The notes: generated from the sequence alone by a model not told the origin. A stretch of 64,000 bases of DNA from Owenia fusiformis (GCA_903813345.2 CAIIXF020000005.1:2418001-2482000), one strand, 5' to 3'. Positions 34,415-47,530 are shown, counted from the first letter of the stretch. Translations and numbers: made by a program.

Positions 34415-34854
34415 ATCGTAGACGAACTCCCATGCAGTGTCTCGGTATAGACACTGCGGCGGGCAGACGAAGAAAATCCCCAAAATTTGGGGAAAATAGT
34501 TCCCTTTTTCATCATATATGTGGTCAATTTTCACACAACTTATAAAATATGTATTCATAAATGTTCCCCAACCATTATTTTGTCAAAATATTTCAAAATT
34601 ATTGAAATATGAGAGGAAATCACCGCGGAAGGAATTCTGAGTAAAAGTTGTGTTGATAATAGTTTACCGCACGTGTTGTTTATCAGTTAATACGCGCAAT
34701 TCAACCAATGAATTTGTCTAAATTTAACAATCACGCGACCTGAGCATGGGACTAGAACCAATCACGTCAGTTGTTTATTAGAAGTTACCATGCTTACGGT
34801 GAGATACCTGCCCGCCGCAGTGATATTATCACTGCACGGGAGTTCGCATCGTAG
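34415..34854. mobile_element. MITE-like element with nested stem-loops in its arms
   Basis: Left arm 34415-34466 and right arm 34808-34854 are inverted copies sharing GCGGCGGGCAG and GAACTCCC. Each arm also contains its own small hairpin: GCAGTGTC/GACACTGC on the left, GCAGTGAT/ATCACTGC on the right. The two internal stems differ in sequence but both remain self-complementary. Confidence 0.7.
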
Positions 34855-35039
34855 AAAGTGATTACGATGGTGGTTTTCACACGTTAATCCTCTCCTCCTA
34901 AAATTCACCTCAGATTTCGATTACTTCGGATGTTGGACAGTTGTATACTCTTTACTTGGCAAAAATGCATTGATCACCCATCTGAGCGTAAACGTTTTAA
35001 ACTTTGTATAACCTATGCCGATATTTTTATATCGATAAC

Positions 35040-35083
35040 AGGCCCGTAGCCAGGATTTGCCAAGGGGCCCTGGCTACGGGCCT
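35040..35083. repeat. 44-bp palindrome of the 'GGCTACGGGCC' repeat end
   Basis: AGGCCCGTAGCCAGG and CCTGGCTACGGGCCT are exact complements separated by 14 bp. The same word ends repeats near 5990 and 11570. Confidence 0.75.
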
Positions 35084-35915
35084 AGATAATAAAACTTGTT
35101 TGACCGTATCTGGCCAAAAAACAATAAGCTGGGCCTCGCCCAGGACCCAACAAACTGGTTTATTATAAAACCACGACAGACTTGAATATTGGCATACGTT
35201 GCGACGACAACAACGCTATTGCTGTGGAGATATTCTGAGAGACATAGCAGCCAGATTCTGACAAAGGTAAGCATAAGTGGTGTTGCAGTGATGAAACCGA
35301 TGTCACTGACATGGTGGAACTAAGACTAGAGACGGGATAATGAGAGTTACTTATAGTACGTCGTAGCCAGGATCTGTATTTAGCCCGCCAGTCGAATCTT
35401 TGAATAGTTGAGGCAAGAATTGAGTTGAGGCAAAAGAACACTATACTCTACCTAGTACTGTCAATTTGACTTTATTTTCACGGCTTTTATGAAAATGTCG
35501 TCAGACTGATATCTCGCCTGCCTCATTCCTGGCTTCACACATTTCACACAAACCTTTGAATGGTGCATCTTGAACATATAAAATTGTCTTATGACTTTTA
35601 CATTATTGTAGTTTTAGTAAGCAAGTAGAAGTATTGATAAATGCTGATTTTCTGTAAAGTATAATAGGAGGAGGTTGTGGTAAACCTGTACAAGGGCCGC
35701 AATACTCGGGAATTTATAAGTTCGTGCATTACTCTGCATTACTCATTGATCTTATGTCTCAGTTTAAGAAAGGAACAATCCACTTGTGATATTTTTTACA
35801 TACGAAACATGAGTTCAGTGATTAAATCCTTAAATAATAAAATTTTAAAGCCGGTTGCCAGATTTCGCCATAATTAAGTGTGAACGTTTTTTGATTTATA
35901 CCATATATTTTTCAG

Positions 35916-38900
35916 ATGCAGTCAACCACGCTGATTTTCCTCGGAGTTGCAGTTGTGCTTCTTGGTACTGTACAAAGGGGGTCAGCCACCAACCAGGCTC
36001 TGAGACTTAGACTTATCGAGGCTCTTTTGAAAAGGTATGATGAATGCAATTGTGTTAAAGGTATGTAAAATGTACGTGCCCAAATGATACAACAATTTTA
36101 AAGGAAGAGATAGGATTGTTAAAGTGTTATTCACCCATAACTGGGCACGATGCATCAAATTCAAGCCAATCAAAACACAGTATTTCAAACAAAATGCATA
36201 AAGTGCATGGTTATTTTAGATTCAGCGGGATTGTTTACCCTCATCAACTTCATAATTTTTAGCTGAATATTTTCATGTTTCAAGTTTTGCAAAAAATCAT
36301 CCTTTTAAGTTGAAATATAAAATCTTTTGCAATGTGTGAAAAGAATTGAAGCCATAACTTAATGAATTGCGAATGATTTACTGCATTCATATCTTGTATC
36401 CTCGACTTCGGATTCGGGCTGCCGTCCTCATTCAAGGCCTGAAACAAGACAAGACATACATGTGGTTCAAATCCTGGGTTTAGCTTCTTTTATAGCCAAG
36501 CTTACATGTTCAATAACGCACCATTCAAAAGTTTGCTTGAGACCCCGCTCAGGAAAGGTCGGTCACGCAGTATTGTCCCACGTGATGTGATTTTTGCATC
36601 GTACTTCCTCTCGGGAGTTTGAAAAGCATATTCCAAGAAATCGGAGTATGACTTTATTCTACAAGCTATTATTAGTCCACGGTTGACGAAACCTTTGATT
36701 GGTGCCTAACAATTTTCAGATTCACATTGGACGACCCAAAAGACTTCAACACTGAACATTTGAACATTGATATAAGCGGCGTCAATGAAGGACTTATTCT
36801 ATACAAGTGCTTTGGAACAAATTCTGCCGGTAGCATCAGCAGGTAGTTTTTAATCAAGTAACTAATGTTAGTACATTCTTACTCAAATTAATTACTTATT
36901 ACTCCCTTCTCTTATATGATTGTATTGTCCTTTAGCGGAAATCGTTCTGTATGTCTTGATACAAACCTCAAATACAGCAGGACAAAAAGCAAAGGTCTGC
37001 AGCTGTTATACACATTGATATTGTAAAATAATATAGCTAAAAATGAAGGGCTATTATTAAAAAATATTTTGCAACTCTTCAATTCTTCAGCAAATACAAC
37101 GAAGTGGATGAAGACAACGACGGGGTCGTAGATTTGAAGGAATTCGTGAACGGAATGAAGAAGTACAGATGTAATGCAAACGGCGCTGAATTGTTTCGTA
37201 TCTATGATGCAGATAATAGCGACTTTTTGGACTCTGAGGAATTCCGCATCGCTTTACGGGTATAGTTTTTAAGACATCTTGTCAGCATCATAACGCTGTT
37301 TTTCGAACCAGAGCATGTATTCGCGAATGCAAATAACGTCTACCGGGTTGATTTTATTAGTTTATGAAAATTAATAGGTTTATCACGTAGCCGACAGGGC
37401 CGAAAAGTTGCATTCGCGAATACAAGCTGAGTGAACATTTTAAGTTGTTGGGTTGACCTCGTGTTTTGGCAAAATACCCAATTGGCGAACAAAAAGCATA
37501 TCAAAACTGTAATTAGTTTTGCTAAATCTTTACAACTGTAAATTTAAGTAGTCTCTTTTCTCTTCTATTTTTATTCGAATGTAAATAAATGGCAAATAAA
37601 TGGTACCATGGGTACTAGGCTCGCGTGTTTAGAAGGTTTATATTTTAGAAATGAACGATTACGATAGTTCTTACCACGTGAGCAAAATCACACCCCATTC
37701 TCTTATGGGGTGTGATGTATCTCTCATATTCTCTTTCTCTTACACGTCGTAGCATCGGAAGTGACGACGTTATACCTAGTATTTTCCGCGGGAGATTTGT
37801 AAGTATTCATCTATTTCTCCGTTTTGACAGAATATTGTGCATTCCCTTTCGTGAGAACATTAACCATACCATGCAGATATTCCTGTAGTATCTTTACGTT
37901 TCGACTTTTCGTCTGAATACGATCTAAAACTTCTTAAACCTTCTAGAAAGCACGACAATTTCTTGAAAAACAATAATAATTTTTCACGAAAATCTACAAT
38001 TTTAGCCCTACATCTTGAAATATTGATATAAGATTAACAATACATTTTTTACATATCATCCAAACACTTCAATTTCCCAAATTCATGAAAGAATTCCGTT
38101 GAAATTACTTTTTTTGAAAGTATACGACGTATAAAAAGGAGTACGACGTTCAGGGAATTAAGAATCTACAATGAAATGTCGTATACCTCCTTTACCTCCG
38201 TATACTTTCAAAGAAAAATTAATTTCTCGGAATTCATTCATTGATTTGGGAAACTGAAGTGTCTGGATGATGCATAACAATGTATTGTTAATCTTATCAA
38301 TGTTTCAAGATGATAGAGTCAGAATTATAGAAACTATGATGATTTTTGTGAACAGTGATCACATTTTCATAAATATTGTCGAGCTTTCTAGAAGGTCTGA
38401 GAGGTTTTATACCGTGTTCAGACGAAATATTAAGACGTAGTAATACTAGAGGAATATCTGTATGGTATGGTCAATGTTTCTCCGAAAAGGAAAGAACCAT
38501 ATTCTGTCGAAACAAATAAGTACTTACAAATCTCCCGCCGAAAATACTTGAAAACGTCGTAAACTTTCGGTGCAACGCGTAAACTTTCGGTGCTACGACG
38601 TATAAGAGAATGGGGTGTGAAAATTAGCTTGATACTAGTCGCAGTGACAGATAGTTGTGGGGCCAACAGAAACTTATTTATGACTAAGACTATCATATTA
38701 TGTTAGTGTCAGTTTATGAGTACAATTTAAATTCCTAATATATCGTTCGCATTCCAAACAACATAATACAAATTTCAGCAACCATGGTCTGATTTTAAAA
38801 AGAAAGCCGTCATGCATAAATTCCTAACGGCAGACAAGAACTCTGATGGCGTATTCGCAGCTGATGACGCCGTCATGAAAACAATGCAGTCAGTCATGAA

Positions 38901-40278
38901 TCTTGTTGTACGGATTGACGCCAACAAAGATGGGAAAGTAGGCTACGTATTTTTGATTATTATAGTAGCCCGGACAGAATTATTTGAGGGTCACTTTTTT
39001 TCAATTATTTATTTAATTTTTAGTATTATCATAACCCAATAACATATTTGAAAACTAGAGTAAAATTCTGACATACAAAAAATATTCAAGGAAAATTCGA
39101 ATGTAAAAGTTAAAAGTTAATATTTAAGAAATATCATAGACCTATGAAATCATGTAGACTGCTGCTTTGGTATGAGGTAATAGCTGCATTTTTGGTCATG
39201 AGCCTTTGGAGGGACTTATTTTATTTGATGATTGATCAGTTGCTGTACATAAGGATCGTGAGAGTGGCAGCATGACCCTATAGGGCTATGAGACTTCTTA
39301 AATATTAACTTTCAAGTGGAGATGTTCCTAAATTTTTTTGTACGTCAGATTTTTACTCTAGTTTTCAAATATGTTATTGATTTTTGATAATACTGAAAAT
39401 TTAAAAAGTTATTGAAGTGACCCTTGAACAATTCAGTCCGGGCTACTATGTATTACTTTTGTATCATTTGTAAGATAAGTCCCTCTGGTTGGTCAGTTCT
39501 TGTTCTGTACCAATCTGTATTGCAACTAAAATTGTCCCCTCTGTACCAATATTTTCTGTATTGTATATCATTCATGAAATAAAAGTTTTTAAATTGAATT
39601 AATGGTTTCAGAGCAAGGCAGACTATTTCCTAGGGATTATATCCTAAGTAAAATGTGATGGTCTGAGATCACACGATAAAAACGTTATAGAATGATTTGA
39701 AGTGCAATGCAGGAAACATTGTGTTTTCGATATTCTGTATCGCCACTCGACTATGTCTCGTGCCAATACAAAATTTCTCGAGCACAATATATCCTGTATT
39801 GCACTTCAAATCATTTTATAACTTTTATTGTCTAATTAGCTATTCTAAATGGGGAGATTATCTGAAATGTTGCAAAATCACCCAGGGGCTAGATGATTGC
39901 ATAAATTTGATTGTGGCAAAAAATACTCATACTAAAAGTATAGACATTGACATATATAGACGCGTTACTATAGCAACCTCAAAACTCTTAATAGTCAGAA
40001 TTAGATACTGGAATTTTGGGTCATAATTTGTAAATAATACAGTCACCTTACTTTTGGATCACCCCTTGTGTATCTCTCACGTGACTAGCTCCTTGATAAA
40101 TGGATGGCTGACATTGACTGTATGCATTCTAAATTCGTGTTGACGGATTTCAAAGTAGGTTTATTTTTTCTTTCAGGTTAGCCTCCAAGAGTTTGTAGAC
40201 TACTGGTCGAGAAAACTTGGTGATGTCGAAAACGACAACACATTTTCGATTAAACTACAAAATGCTTTCGCAATCTAG
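35916..40278 (+). CDS. Secreted four-EF-hand calcium-binding protein
   Basis: Five coding exons join in frame, 223 aa: 35916-36034, 36720-36842, 37091-37259, 38779-38937, 40177-40278. An acceptor sits directly before the ATG, so there is at least one upstream 5' UTR exon. Residues 1-24 (TLIFLGVAVVLLGTV core, ending GSA) form a signal peptide. Four EF-hand loops follow: 87-98 DEDNDGVVDLKE (canonical), 120-131 DADNSDFLDSEE (Gly6 replaced by Asp), 156-167 DKNSDGVFAADD (Ala at position 9, Asp at 12) and 184-195 DANKDGKVSLQE (canonical, split by the last intron). No transmembrane segment follows, and the C-terminus NAFAI is no HDEL-type retention signal, so I infer secretion. Family beyond EF-hand is not recognised; calumenin/reticulocalbin is unlikely (too few hands, no HDEL). 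AATAAA at 40370 and 40544 are candidate poly(A) signals. Confidence 0.85.
37689..38620. mobile_element. Long foldback element in EF-hand gene intron
   Basis: Almost the whole 932 bp is an inverted repeat. It begins CACACCCCATTCTCTTAT and ends ATAAGAGAATGGGGTGTG; inner words such as TACGTCGTA and GAAAGTATACGACGTATA also pair. The left tip carries its own small palindrome (CACACCCC/GGGGTGTG). No coding frame. Confidence 0.8.
38962..39449. mobile_element. MITE with long inverted repeats (about 490 bp)
   Basis: Starts ATAGTAGCCCGGACAGAATT and ends in the inverted form ATTCAGTCCGGGCTACTAT. Pairing continues through GTTTTCAAATATGTTATT-type words on both sides. It begins 25 bp after coding exon 4 of the EF-hand gene. 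Confidence 0.8.
39684..39823. mobile_element. 140-bp hairpin MITE
   Basis: GTTATAGAATGATTTGAAGT and its inverted counterpart ACTTCAAATCATTTTATAAC bound the element; GCAATGCAGGA pairs with TCCTGTATTGC. In the last intron of the EF-hand gene. Confidence 0.8.
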
Positions 40279-40559
40279 ATGGGCAGTTTTGGACATCATT
40301 ATCAGTATTATTTAAACCATCATCAAAATTGATAAAAGAAAAAAACTTTGTACCGTAGGTGTTTGAAATAATAAAGTAAATGCTCACGTCTACTTGAATC
40401 TATAACAAGACGCACAATATTTTTATAGTTTAATACAAACAAGGAAATTCTATTTATAAATTCTATTTTTAGATCTAGATCTTGTAAAACATTCTCGGAC
40501 TTATTTGGCAAATTAATACGTGTTACATTTGTATTTATTCTGAAATAAATATGAATTGA

Positions 40560-42849
40560 AGCCCAACTTCACGTTGTTTGTTGCTGATTAAGGTAGGAAG
40601 TGCATGACAAACTTTAACTGAGTTGTAATGCCATGTTGCGATTGGTGGCTAATAATGCATTTTATTTAAGGTTCTGACTCTGCACAATCAACAGACTTTG
40701 GTAAAAGCTTTATTCCATTTGGAAAGCGGCATGACATTGGGAATTCATATGGGGTATGCACCTCTCATAGTTTCTAAATTGCAATACTTAGATAACCATG
40801 CTTGCAACGTTTTTCAAGCTCTAAGAGGGTTTGATAGAATGTCCACTTGAGCCAGCCGCTACTTTTTGCCTTTTTAGAGAACGTTTCTGGTGCTGTTTAG
40901 AATCGACTGAGGTGAGAAATATGATCGTAGCTAGCGCCATTCTTTTTTGTGTTTTGAAATATTACGTGGTCTCTTATTGTATGCGCGAAAGACCAGAACA
41001 AGGAGATGGTCTTGGTACTAGATAAGTAAGAAATGGGGTTCTTAAAAGAGGGCACTGGACTTGATTTTAGCTAGGATGAATCCTAGATTTCAGAACATTT
41101 TGTTGGCTCTAAGAGCTGCAGTCACACCAAACTAGTTCTTACTACTTGAAACCAAAGCATAAACAAACGCGTAATTCACCAAAACACTAAACACCACCAC
41201 TACTCATATTCATATTACCAATGTTGAGGATTGCAGTCATAAAATATTTCAAAACTCACGTTTCTTGGGTTATATCCATTGTTTTCATGCTTGTGTTATC
41301 AGAAAGATGTCATGAGTAACAGAATGAGAATGTTTCAGTGACCTCCTTTAATTTTTTTGCAGAATAGTACATGCGTCTATCAACTAACTCGATGAACAAA
41401 TGCTTATTACTGTATTATGAACTTAACATTTTTAAATAAAAGTTATTATTCAAAATAGATAAAACATACGAACATTTATTATAGACTATTACACATACAT
41501 ACAAAAGTACAGAAAACAGACACTCAACCGTGTATTTGTGATAAAATATTACGTATATTATGTATATTACCTTTCACTTGTAAATTGTTCTACATCACTT
41601 AAGAAATCTTTGAGAAATATATCCCCTGACTACTTGACCCATTTTTTTTATTAAATTTTACCTTTACTTAGCATAGGGATACCTCGGATTAATACGTCTT
41701 ATTTCATCATCCTAGAACCAATTTAATCCACATGGCTTCATGTAACTAATAGGTCATCTTCAGGATCGTGGTATAGTAAGGTTACGTCGCCATTTGCCCA
41801 ATGGAAAAGTATAACGCGTCGTTTCGTTAGGTTCATTACATACTGTACTTATGTGATGCAACAAGATGATCCGTAATACAAAGCACTTTCCACGGAGAAT
41901 TTTTAACGTGAGATACAATGTGAGGGGATGACGATAAGTGCCTAGTATTATTTGGAGTTACGATACCATCACATTCCTATATGGCAATAATGATAACTTT
42001 TATATACCACTGTGCAATATTTGCTGATTTATGAGTTTTATCCCATGTTCGCTTTTTAAATTATTAAGGGCAAGTTATATATCGCCATTCACACTGAGAC
42101 TGGGGAGGGTTCCAGAAATATACAAGGGCGAGTTGAAAATGAATTAAACGGATTTACAGAAAAAGTATGAAAGTTGTATTTATAAAAAAAGGAAAGAGCA
42201 GATATGAACTAAATGTCATTAAAATTAGGGAGCATAAAGTTTGGACATGTCTAATCTGTTCAGATAAGTAAAATTTCAAATGAAACAATTCAAGTGTTCA
42301 TCCCATACCAGACATCTCTAGCTGAGCCAATTCTGTGGACGTTGCGTTAGACTGTACTACATAAAGGATCTCTTTTTAGTGCATGCTACATACACTGCAT
42401 GCTAACAGTGAGATGATCAACCGCATTAAATACATTTCTCCAAGCAACATAAATATAAAGTACTATTGACAATTAGTAAAACAATGGAAGTATTTGATAT
42501 AAGATCAATTTTTGGTTATTAGCTCTTGTGGCCAAGACGGCAAGCGGCAATAATAAACACTGCTACCTTCAAGTATGATTTAAAAAAAATCATATTGATT
42601 TCTGTGTTTATATAAGATTGAAATAATAACAGCAATTGAAGTTTCACTTAAGTTTGCTTCTTCAGCTGGAAATGGCAGCCTTTGGTCAACATTCTTTTGT
42701 TGAAGGAATTGATTCTTGTACAATTCTAAATTATTGCACTTCTCTATACATGAGCAGGATAAACTGAATGCATTTACATTTAGTAATGGCAAAGGGCATA
42801 TTGATTTAGAGAAAGGGGTTTTGAAAAGGATTATTGAGTGGCCTTGTTT
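40560..42849. other. Intergenic region, nothing recognised
   Basis: AT-rich sequence. The short open frames have no conserved motif and no splice-supported continuation. Confidence 0.4.
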
Positions 42850-42925
42850 ACCCTGCGTGCAGAGTCTAGTTAAACTACAGACGAAGCTTTCTTTTAAGAA
42901 GTGAAGTCAAACGAATGCAAAGGGT
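42850..42925 (-). mobile_element. Short ACCCT...AGGGT element, copy 3
   Basis: 76 bp on the + strand from ACCCTGCGTGCAGAGTCTAG to GAATGCAAAGGGT, flanked by T and A in line with a TA target. Nearly identical to the 46361 copy read on the other strand. Confidence 0.8.
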
Positions 42926-44530
42926 AGGCCTTGTTGTACCTGGTCACTCTTCAAACACGCTATTTTTTATTAGATCATAGATTTATATTTTGACGATGGT
43001 CGCCAGCATTGCATTAATACTGTGTTACACTAACTTGCTGATCCATTCTTCAAGTGGCCTTGTTAGTCAGGCGCAAGTGCATACTAGAGAGGTTAAGTTT
43101 CGAAGAATGTTTATGTAAAACGCCTAAAATCACGGTACCATTTGGACTATTTTCACCTCACTGGTGTGAGGAGAAAAGTTAAAATATGGTCCACACCAAT
43201 TAAGAGATGGACAAAAGAATTCCAGGGGGGGGCATATTGTTTTGCATGTTTACGTTCAAGTTCTCCCAAAGCTTGTCCCCTCAGTTATTATTATAATCAT
43301 TATATTTATTTTCCCTCCATTTTTGTAGATAATCAATGATATTAAGTAACATAAATATAAAGGAGACATCTTCCCCAAGGCTGATGCTCATTTCCTTTTA
43401 AAAACCTGAGATGCAACATCCAGAGGTGAATAGTATCCCATATCATCGATGATACAACGTCATGGTTATTTAGAATTGCAAGTGCATGCAAGACTATTGT
43501 TAGAACATTATTTGATCTATAGACGACAAACTGATTTGTATAACCTGACTGGATTTATAGATGATCTGTCATGATAACTTGTATGTTAGCACGCTTGGTC
43601 CGCAATCGGACGTCAGTGAATCAAGGAACACGGAAGAGATGATTATGTGCTGGTGAGTATCATATACTCATAGTTACTTTTCGTTCGTTCCTTTTTTCGT
43701 TGTTTGTGCCGCTTTGTGTGTTTGTTACTTCGATCGTTGTTTGTTTTAGAGTGCCTTTGAACCCGCGCAACTTCGCGGTGGGTTCTGGAAAGTATCATCA
43801 GAGGCAATGAACCCTTTATCAATTCAAGGCCAAATTGCACCATGATAATTGCAGCGGATGAAAGTTATGGCATGAAAATATTTTGGCCCTTGGTTCCTGT
43901 ATTGTGGTTTATACAAGAGGCAATAGATTGAAGGGGGTCTTGGAATGTCTGTTTATATTCTTTCAAATTAATATCTGACTAATGCAGCATATTCAGTCAT
44001 CGACTTTCAAGATGGAAAGTTGGAATATCTGGGAACCTTGTGAAAATATGCTAATGTAACGTATTGTTTATGAGGGGTGGGGGTGGGGCTTTTAAAATGT
44101 ATGTTCTGAATGTCAGGAGAAAAATGATAAAAATTATAATTTTTTTCATTGACAGAATGTGTATTCCTAACTGGATTCGATGAAGCAGCTTTTTAAATCA
44201 TGCGTGTACTCTGATATCGCTGTGTTAACGAGGAACTTAAAATATGGGTTCAAAAAATATTTTTGATTCTGAGCAATTTAGCATTGATAACTTTACTCGA
44301 TCAGTAAGTTGTACACGTTTCACATTCTTTACCAGGGTCAACTTTATATTCCATATTCCAAGTAGACATTTGGGTATATTCATGGACCTATATCTCTCAT
44401 GGTATATTGCAGTGAACGATCACTAGTCAAGCTTATCTAATTCACACGTGTTTCTACCTTGATATGCCACATATGCATTTAATTCTGCTGAGGACTTATC
44501 TCAGGTGATTATATACAACAGTCGGCCTGA
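42926..44530. other. Intergenic region, nothing recognised
   Basis: No gene supported. Short frames lack motifs; a G-run at 43225 and a GTGGGGGTGGGG run at about 44077 are the only composition features. Confidence 0.35.
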
Positions 44531-44538
44531 ATTCTGAA

Positions 44539-45136
44539 CCCGGGGGGTTCACTATATATAAACCTTGACGGGGATCCTCGGCGCATGTGGGGTACCTTTT
44601 TCAACGTTTGGTATGGCAATGGACCCATATTTTAGGATTTGGTATGGGAATGCCCGGAAATTTCTGACTTCTGAGGTATGGCAATGGTCGGACTTTTGCT
44701 CTTCTGGTATGAGAATGGTTGTTGTAGATACGTTACCTAACATTCGTGGTATGGCATTAGTCCAGTAGTTGCAAATTTGAAGTTGTTTTGGATCGTTTCC
44801 CGAAGTACTAGTATATTCTTTTCCAGGGCCTTCTTCAACTTTTGAATTTTAGCCCTTGGTCCCATATTTTGACATTTGGTATGGCATTGGTCCTACATTT
44901 TGACATTTGGTATGGCATTGGTCCCATAATTGGGCATTTGGTATGGCATTGGTCCTATATTTGGACATTTGGTATGGCATTGGTCCTATATTTGGACATT
45001 TGCTATGGCCTTTGGGCGTTATTTTGGTTGGTATGGGAACATATTGAAATTTGACAGATTGGTATGGGAACATATTGATATTTGAGGCTTCAGCCTTGGA
45101 CCCCCGTCAAGTTTTATATACAGTGAACCCCCCGGG
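44539..45136. mobile_element. hAT-like non-autonomous element with internal minisatellite
   Basis: TIRs of about 35 bp (CCCGGGGGGTTCACTATATA at the left, inverted at the right) are flanked by an exact 8-bp duplication ATTCTGAA at 44531-44538 and 45137-45144. Eight-bp duplications are typical of hAT elements (established). The interior repeats a roughly 31-bp unit, ATTTGGTATGGCATTGGTCC with variable ends, several times between about 44600 and 45070. No transposase. Confidence 0.85.
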
Positions 45137-45144
45137 ATTCTGAA

Positions 45145-46312
45145 GGCCCCTGTGAATGCCTCCAACTGACTGATGCAGCTTTATGTACCTGGGGTCAGGC
45201 AAGATAAGTTATAGGTCGGTTACGCAGAACTTCTTCACGTGTTCATCCCAGGATTTCCTGTTTTCTCAGTTGGAAGCAGACGTGATATTCCAACGTATAA
45301 ATTCTTTACGTTCCTAGACATTGGGGGCGTAACGTTAAGGAAGATCTAAACAATCACGTAATTTTATTTTTAGATTTTTAGCTTCATTTTTAAAAAATTC
45401 AGTGGACAATTGTTTGGTCTAATTTTAAAAGTGAAGATATTACTGGACTGTTCTTAATTAATATTAAGGATTGTGAATTCATGAGTATTCACCAGAACTC
45501 CCTTTGGCAAATCAAGCTACTCCCTTATCTCTCGTTAGTATTATTATTTCATATCATTTTACCAATTACGCTTCCAAAAGGCATTCATTTCCGACAAAAA
45601 TAATATGTATTCACATGGGGCTCGTGTGTTAATTCAGATATAATTGATTCAAGACTCAAGTCATTTTGTCATGAAGACGAAACTTTTTATATATTATGGA
45701 GCTGTCACATTAGGCTATGTGGGCTTAATTACCGTTCGCCATTGTGTGAATTACTTTGGGGCAGACGGCGGGGGCACGGCATGGACAAACGGTGGGAAGA
45801 ACATATAGTTTTACAGCAATATATCCCCCTCATGACAAATACAGAAACCAATCAATTAGGCCTAATTAAAAAATGAATGTCCAAAATTCACACGGTATTA
45901 TTTTACTTTTCTACCATTACGTTCCGATTTTGTTGAAATTAACATGTGAATAATCATAAGCATGATACACTTTCTAATGGCAATTTGGCTAGCGATACAC
46001 TTCCTATTCTAATGACAATTTGGCAAGTGAGCGGCCATTTTGCAACTTTCATAATGACCGCCATTTTTATGCGCGTTATCTTGCGGAGCGATTTAGTTGA
46101 AATTTTATATGTGACTACTTGGAAGTATATATTGCACCTTCATATGACAACTTAGCCTGTGGGTGACCATTTTGACTGTACTGGCAAACGTTTTCACTTA
46201 CAATTATAAACTCGTCTTCGACACATCTCTATATGAATACGTTCGTAATCTGTCTTTCTTAATTATATAATTACCGTTCGCATGTTTACGAGGCGTTCGT
46301 GATACAACAACT
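45145..46312. other. Intergenic region with a decayed ATGGCCGCC-type repeat
   Basis: 45.95-46.16 kb has GCGGCCATTTTGCAAC, GACCGCCATTTTTATG and GACAATTTGGC words like those at 5.6-6.3 kb. Otherwise nothing is seen. Confidence 0.35.
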
Positions 46313-46442
46313 ACCCTTTGCATTCGTTTGACTTCACTTCTTAAAAGAGAGCTTCGTCTTACCCTTTGTATTCGTTTGACTTCACTTCTTAAAAGAGAGA
46401 TTCGTCTTAGTCTGTAGTTTAACTAGACTCTGCACGCAGGGT
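46313..46442 (+). mobile_element. Short ACCCT...AGGGT element, copy 4 with partial tandem duplication
   Basis: A full copy occupies 46361-46442, preceded by a second left half at 46313-46360 (both start ACCCTTTG and run through CTTCTTAAAAGAGAG). The full copy ends CTCTGCACGCAGGGT. Confidence 0.8.
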
Positions 46443-47426
46443 ATACAACAACTTAAACTAAGTGGTGGACGCCTAGGCACCAAAAGACGCATATTTGATG
46501 CAACAATTTCGCGCTTGCACGCACAAAACAGCAACGGTAACGCTCGTAACGTCTGCTATTATGCACGTCCTAGTAATGTCTCACATGAATCTTTAGGTAC
46601 TTCGGCCAGGAATAGCCAATCCGCACCATGTCTAGGCGGTCTCTAGTAAAATGAATGACAAATGATTTATTTAATGAAGAGGATAAACTGTGTTCATTAT
46701 TTTTATCAAAGAGACTGTTGAATGTTGATAATGATTGAATCAAATATCAGTAGTTTTGATATCAGACCTGGTGGTTTGTGTTACCAGTTAAGATAAGAAA
46801 ATGAAGACTTCAAAGTGTAAATGGAGTGATATATACAGTTACCCCACCTTTCCATATCAGAATTACCTTTTCAACGAACATACTCAGGTGTTGACTTTGA
46901 AGTTCATACCATGATCGGGTAGATAAACACATATACAGGGTGTCAAAACATATTTGCATCCTCTCCACCCTTTTTGGGTAGAAACAAAAAATAAAAGATA
47001 GCAGGACAAAGTGTCCAAAATACTGATTTTTTACCAGATGTAGTGGCGATAATTCTCCGGAATCTTTGGTCGATCGTGATCTTACGCTGATCGTTGGAAT
47101 ATACTCAGATACTGTAGAAGTCGATTAAAGCGACTCGTCCTTCCCTTCATTAATAACTTCTATCAGAATCATCTGATCAATCATTCTCGACTCCAACCTT
47201 GAGTTTTATTCTAAAAATATTTTCACCTGATATAGTTGGAACACGGAAATGCTCTTTACCAGTTTACCTCTAAGAATGTAAGTTCTTATTAGTGCAGCAA
47301 TCTTGGTTATCTGCCTTACATACAAGTACATGCTGTGTCTCAGAAATGAATTGTTTTACTTGCAAACCAACAGTAAAAATAAGTGGAATAACAATAAAAT
47401 AAATACAGAATATCACATCATTTTGA

Positions 47427-47530
47427 GTGATATCATTTTTATCGCCGAGTTGATATCAAATATCAACACGAGTGAGCGAAGCGAATGAGTGTTGATATTT
47501 GATATCTACGAGGCGATAAAATGATATCAC
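47427..47530. repeat. 104-bp hairpin with GAGCGAAGCGAA loop
   Basis: GTGATATCATTTTTATCGCC and TGATATCAAATATCAACAC pair with their inverted forms across a loop containing GTGAGCGAAGCGAATGAG. Further GATATCA-rich inverted words continue to about 47920, so the hairpin may be the core of a larger element. Confidence 0.75.
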
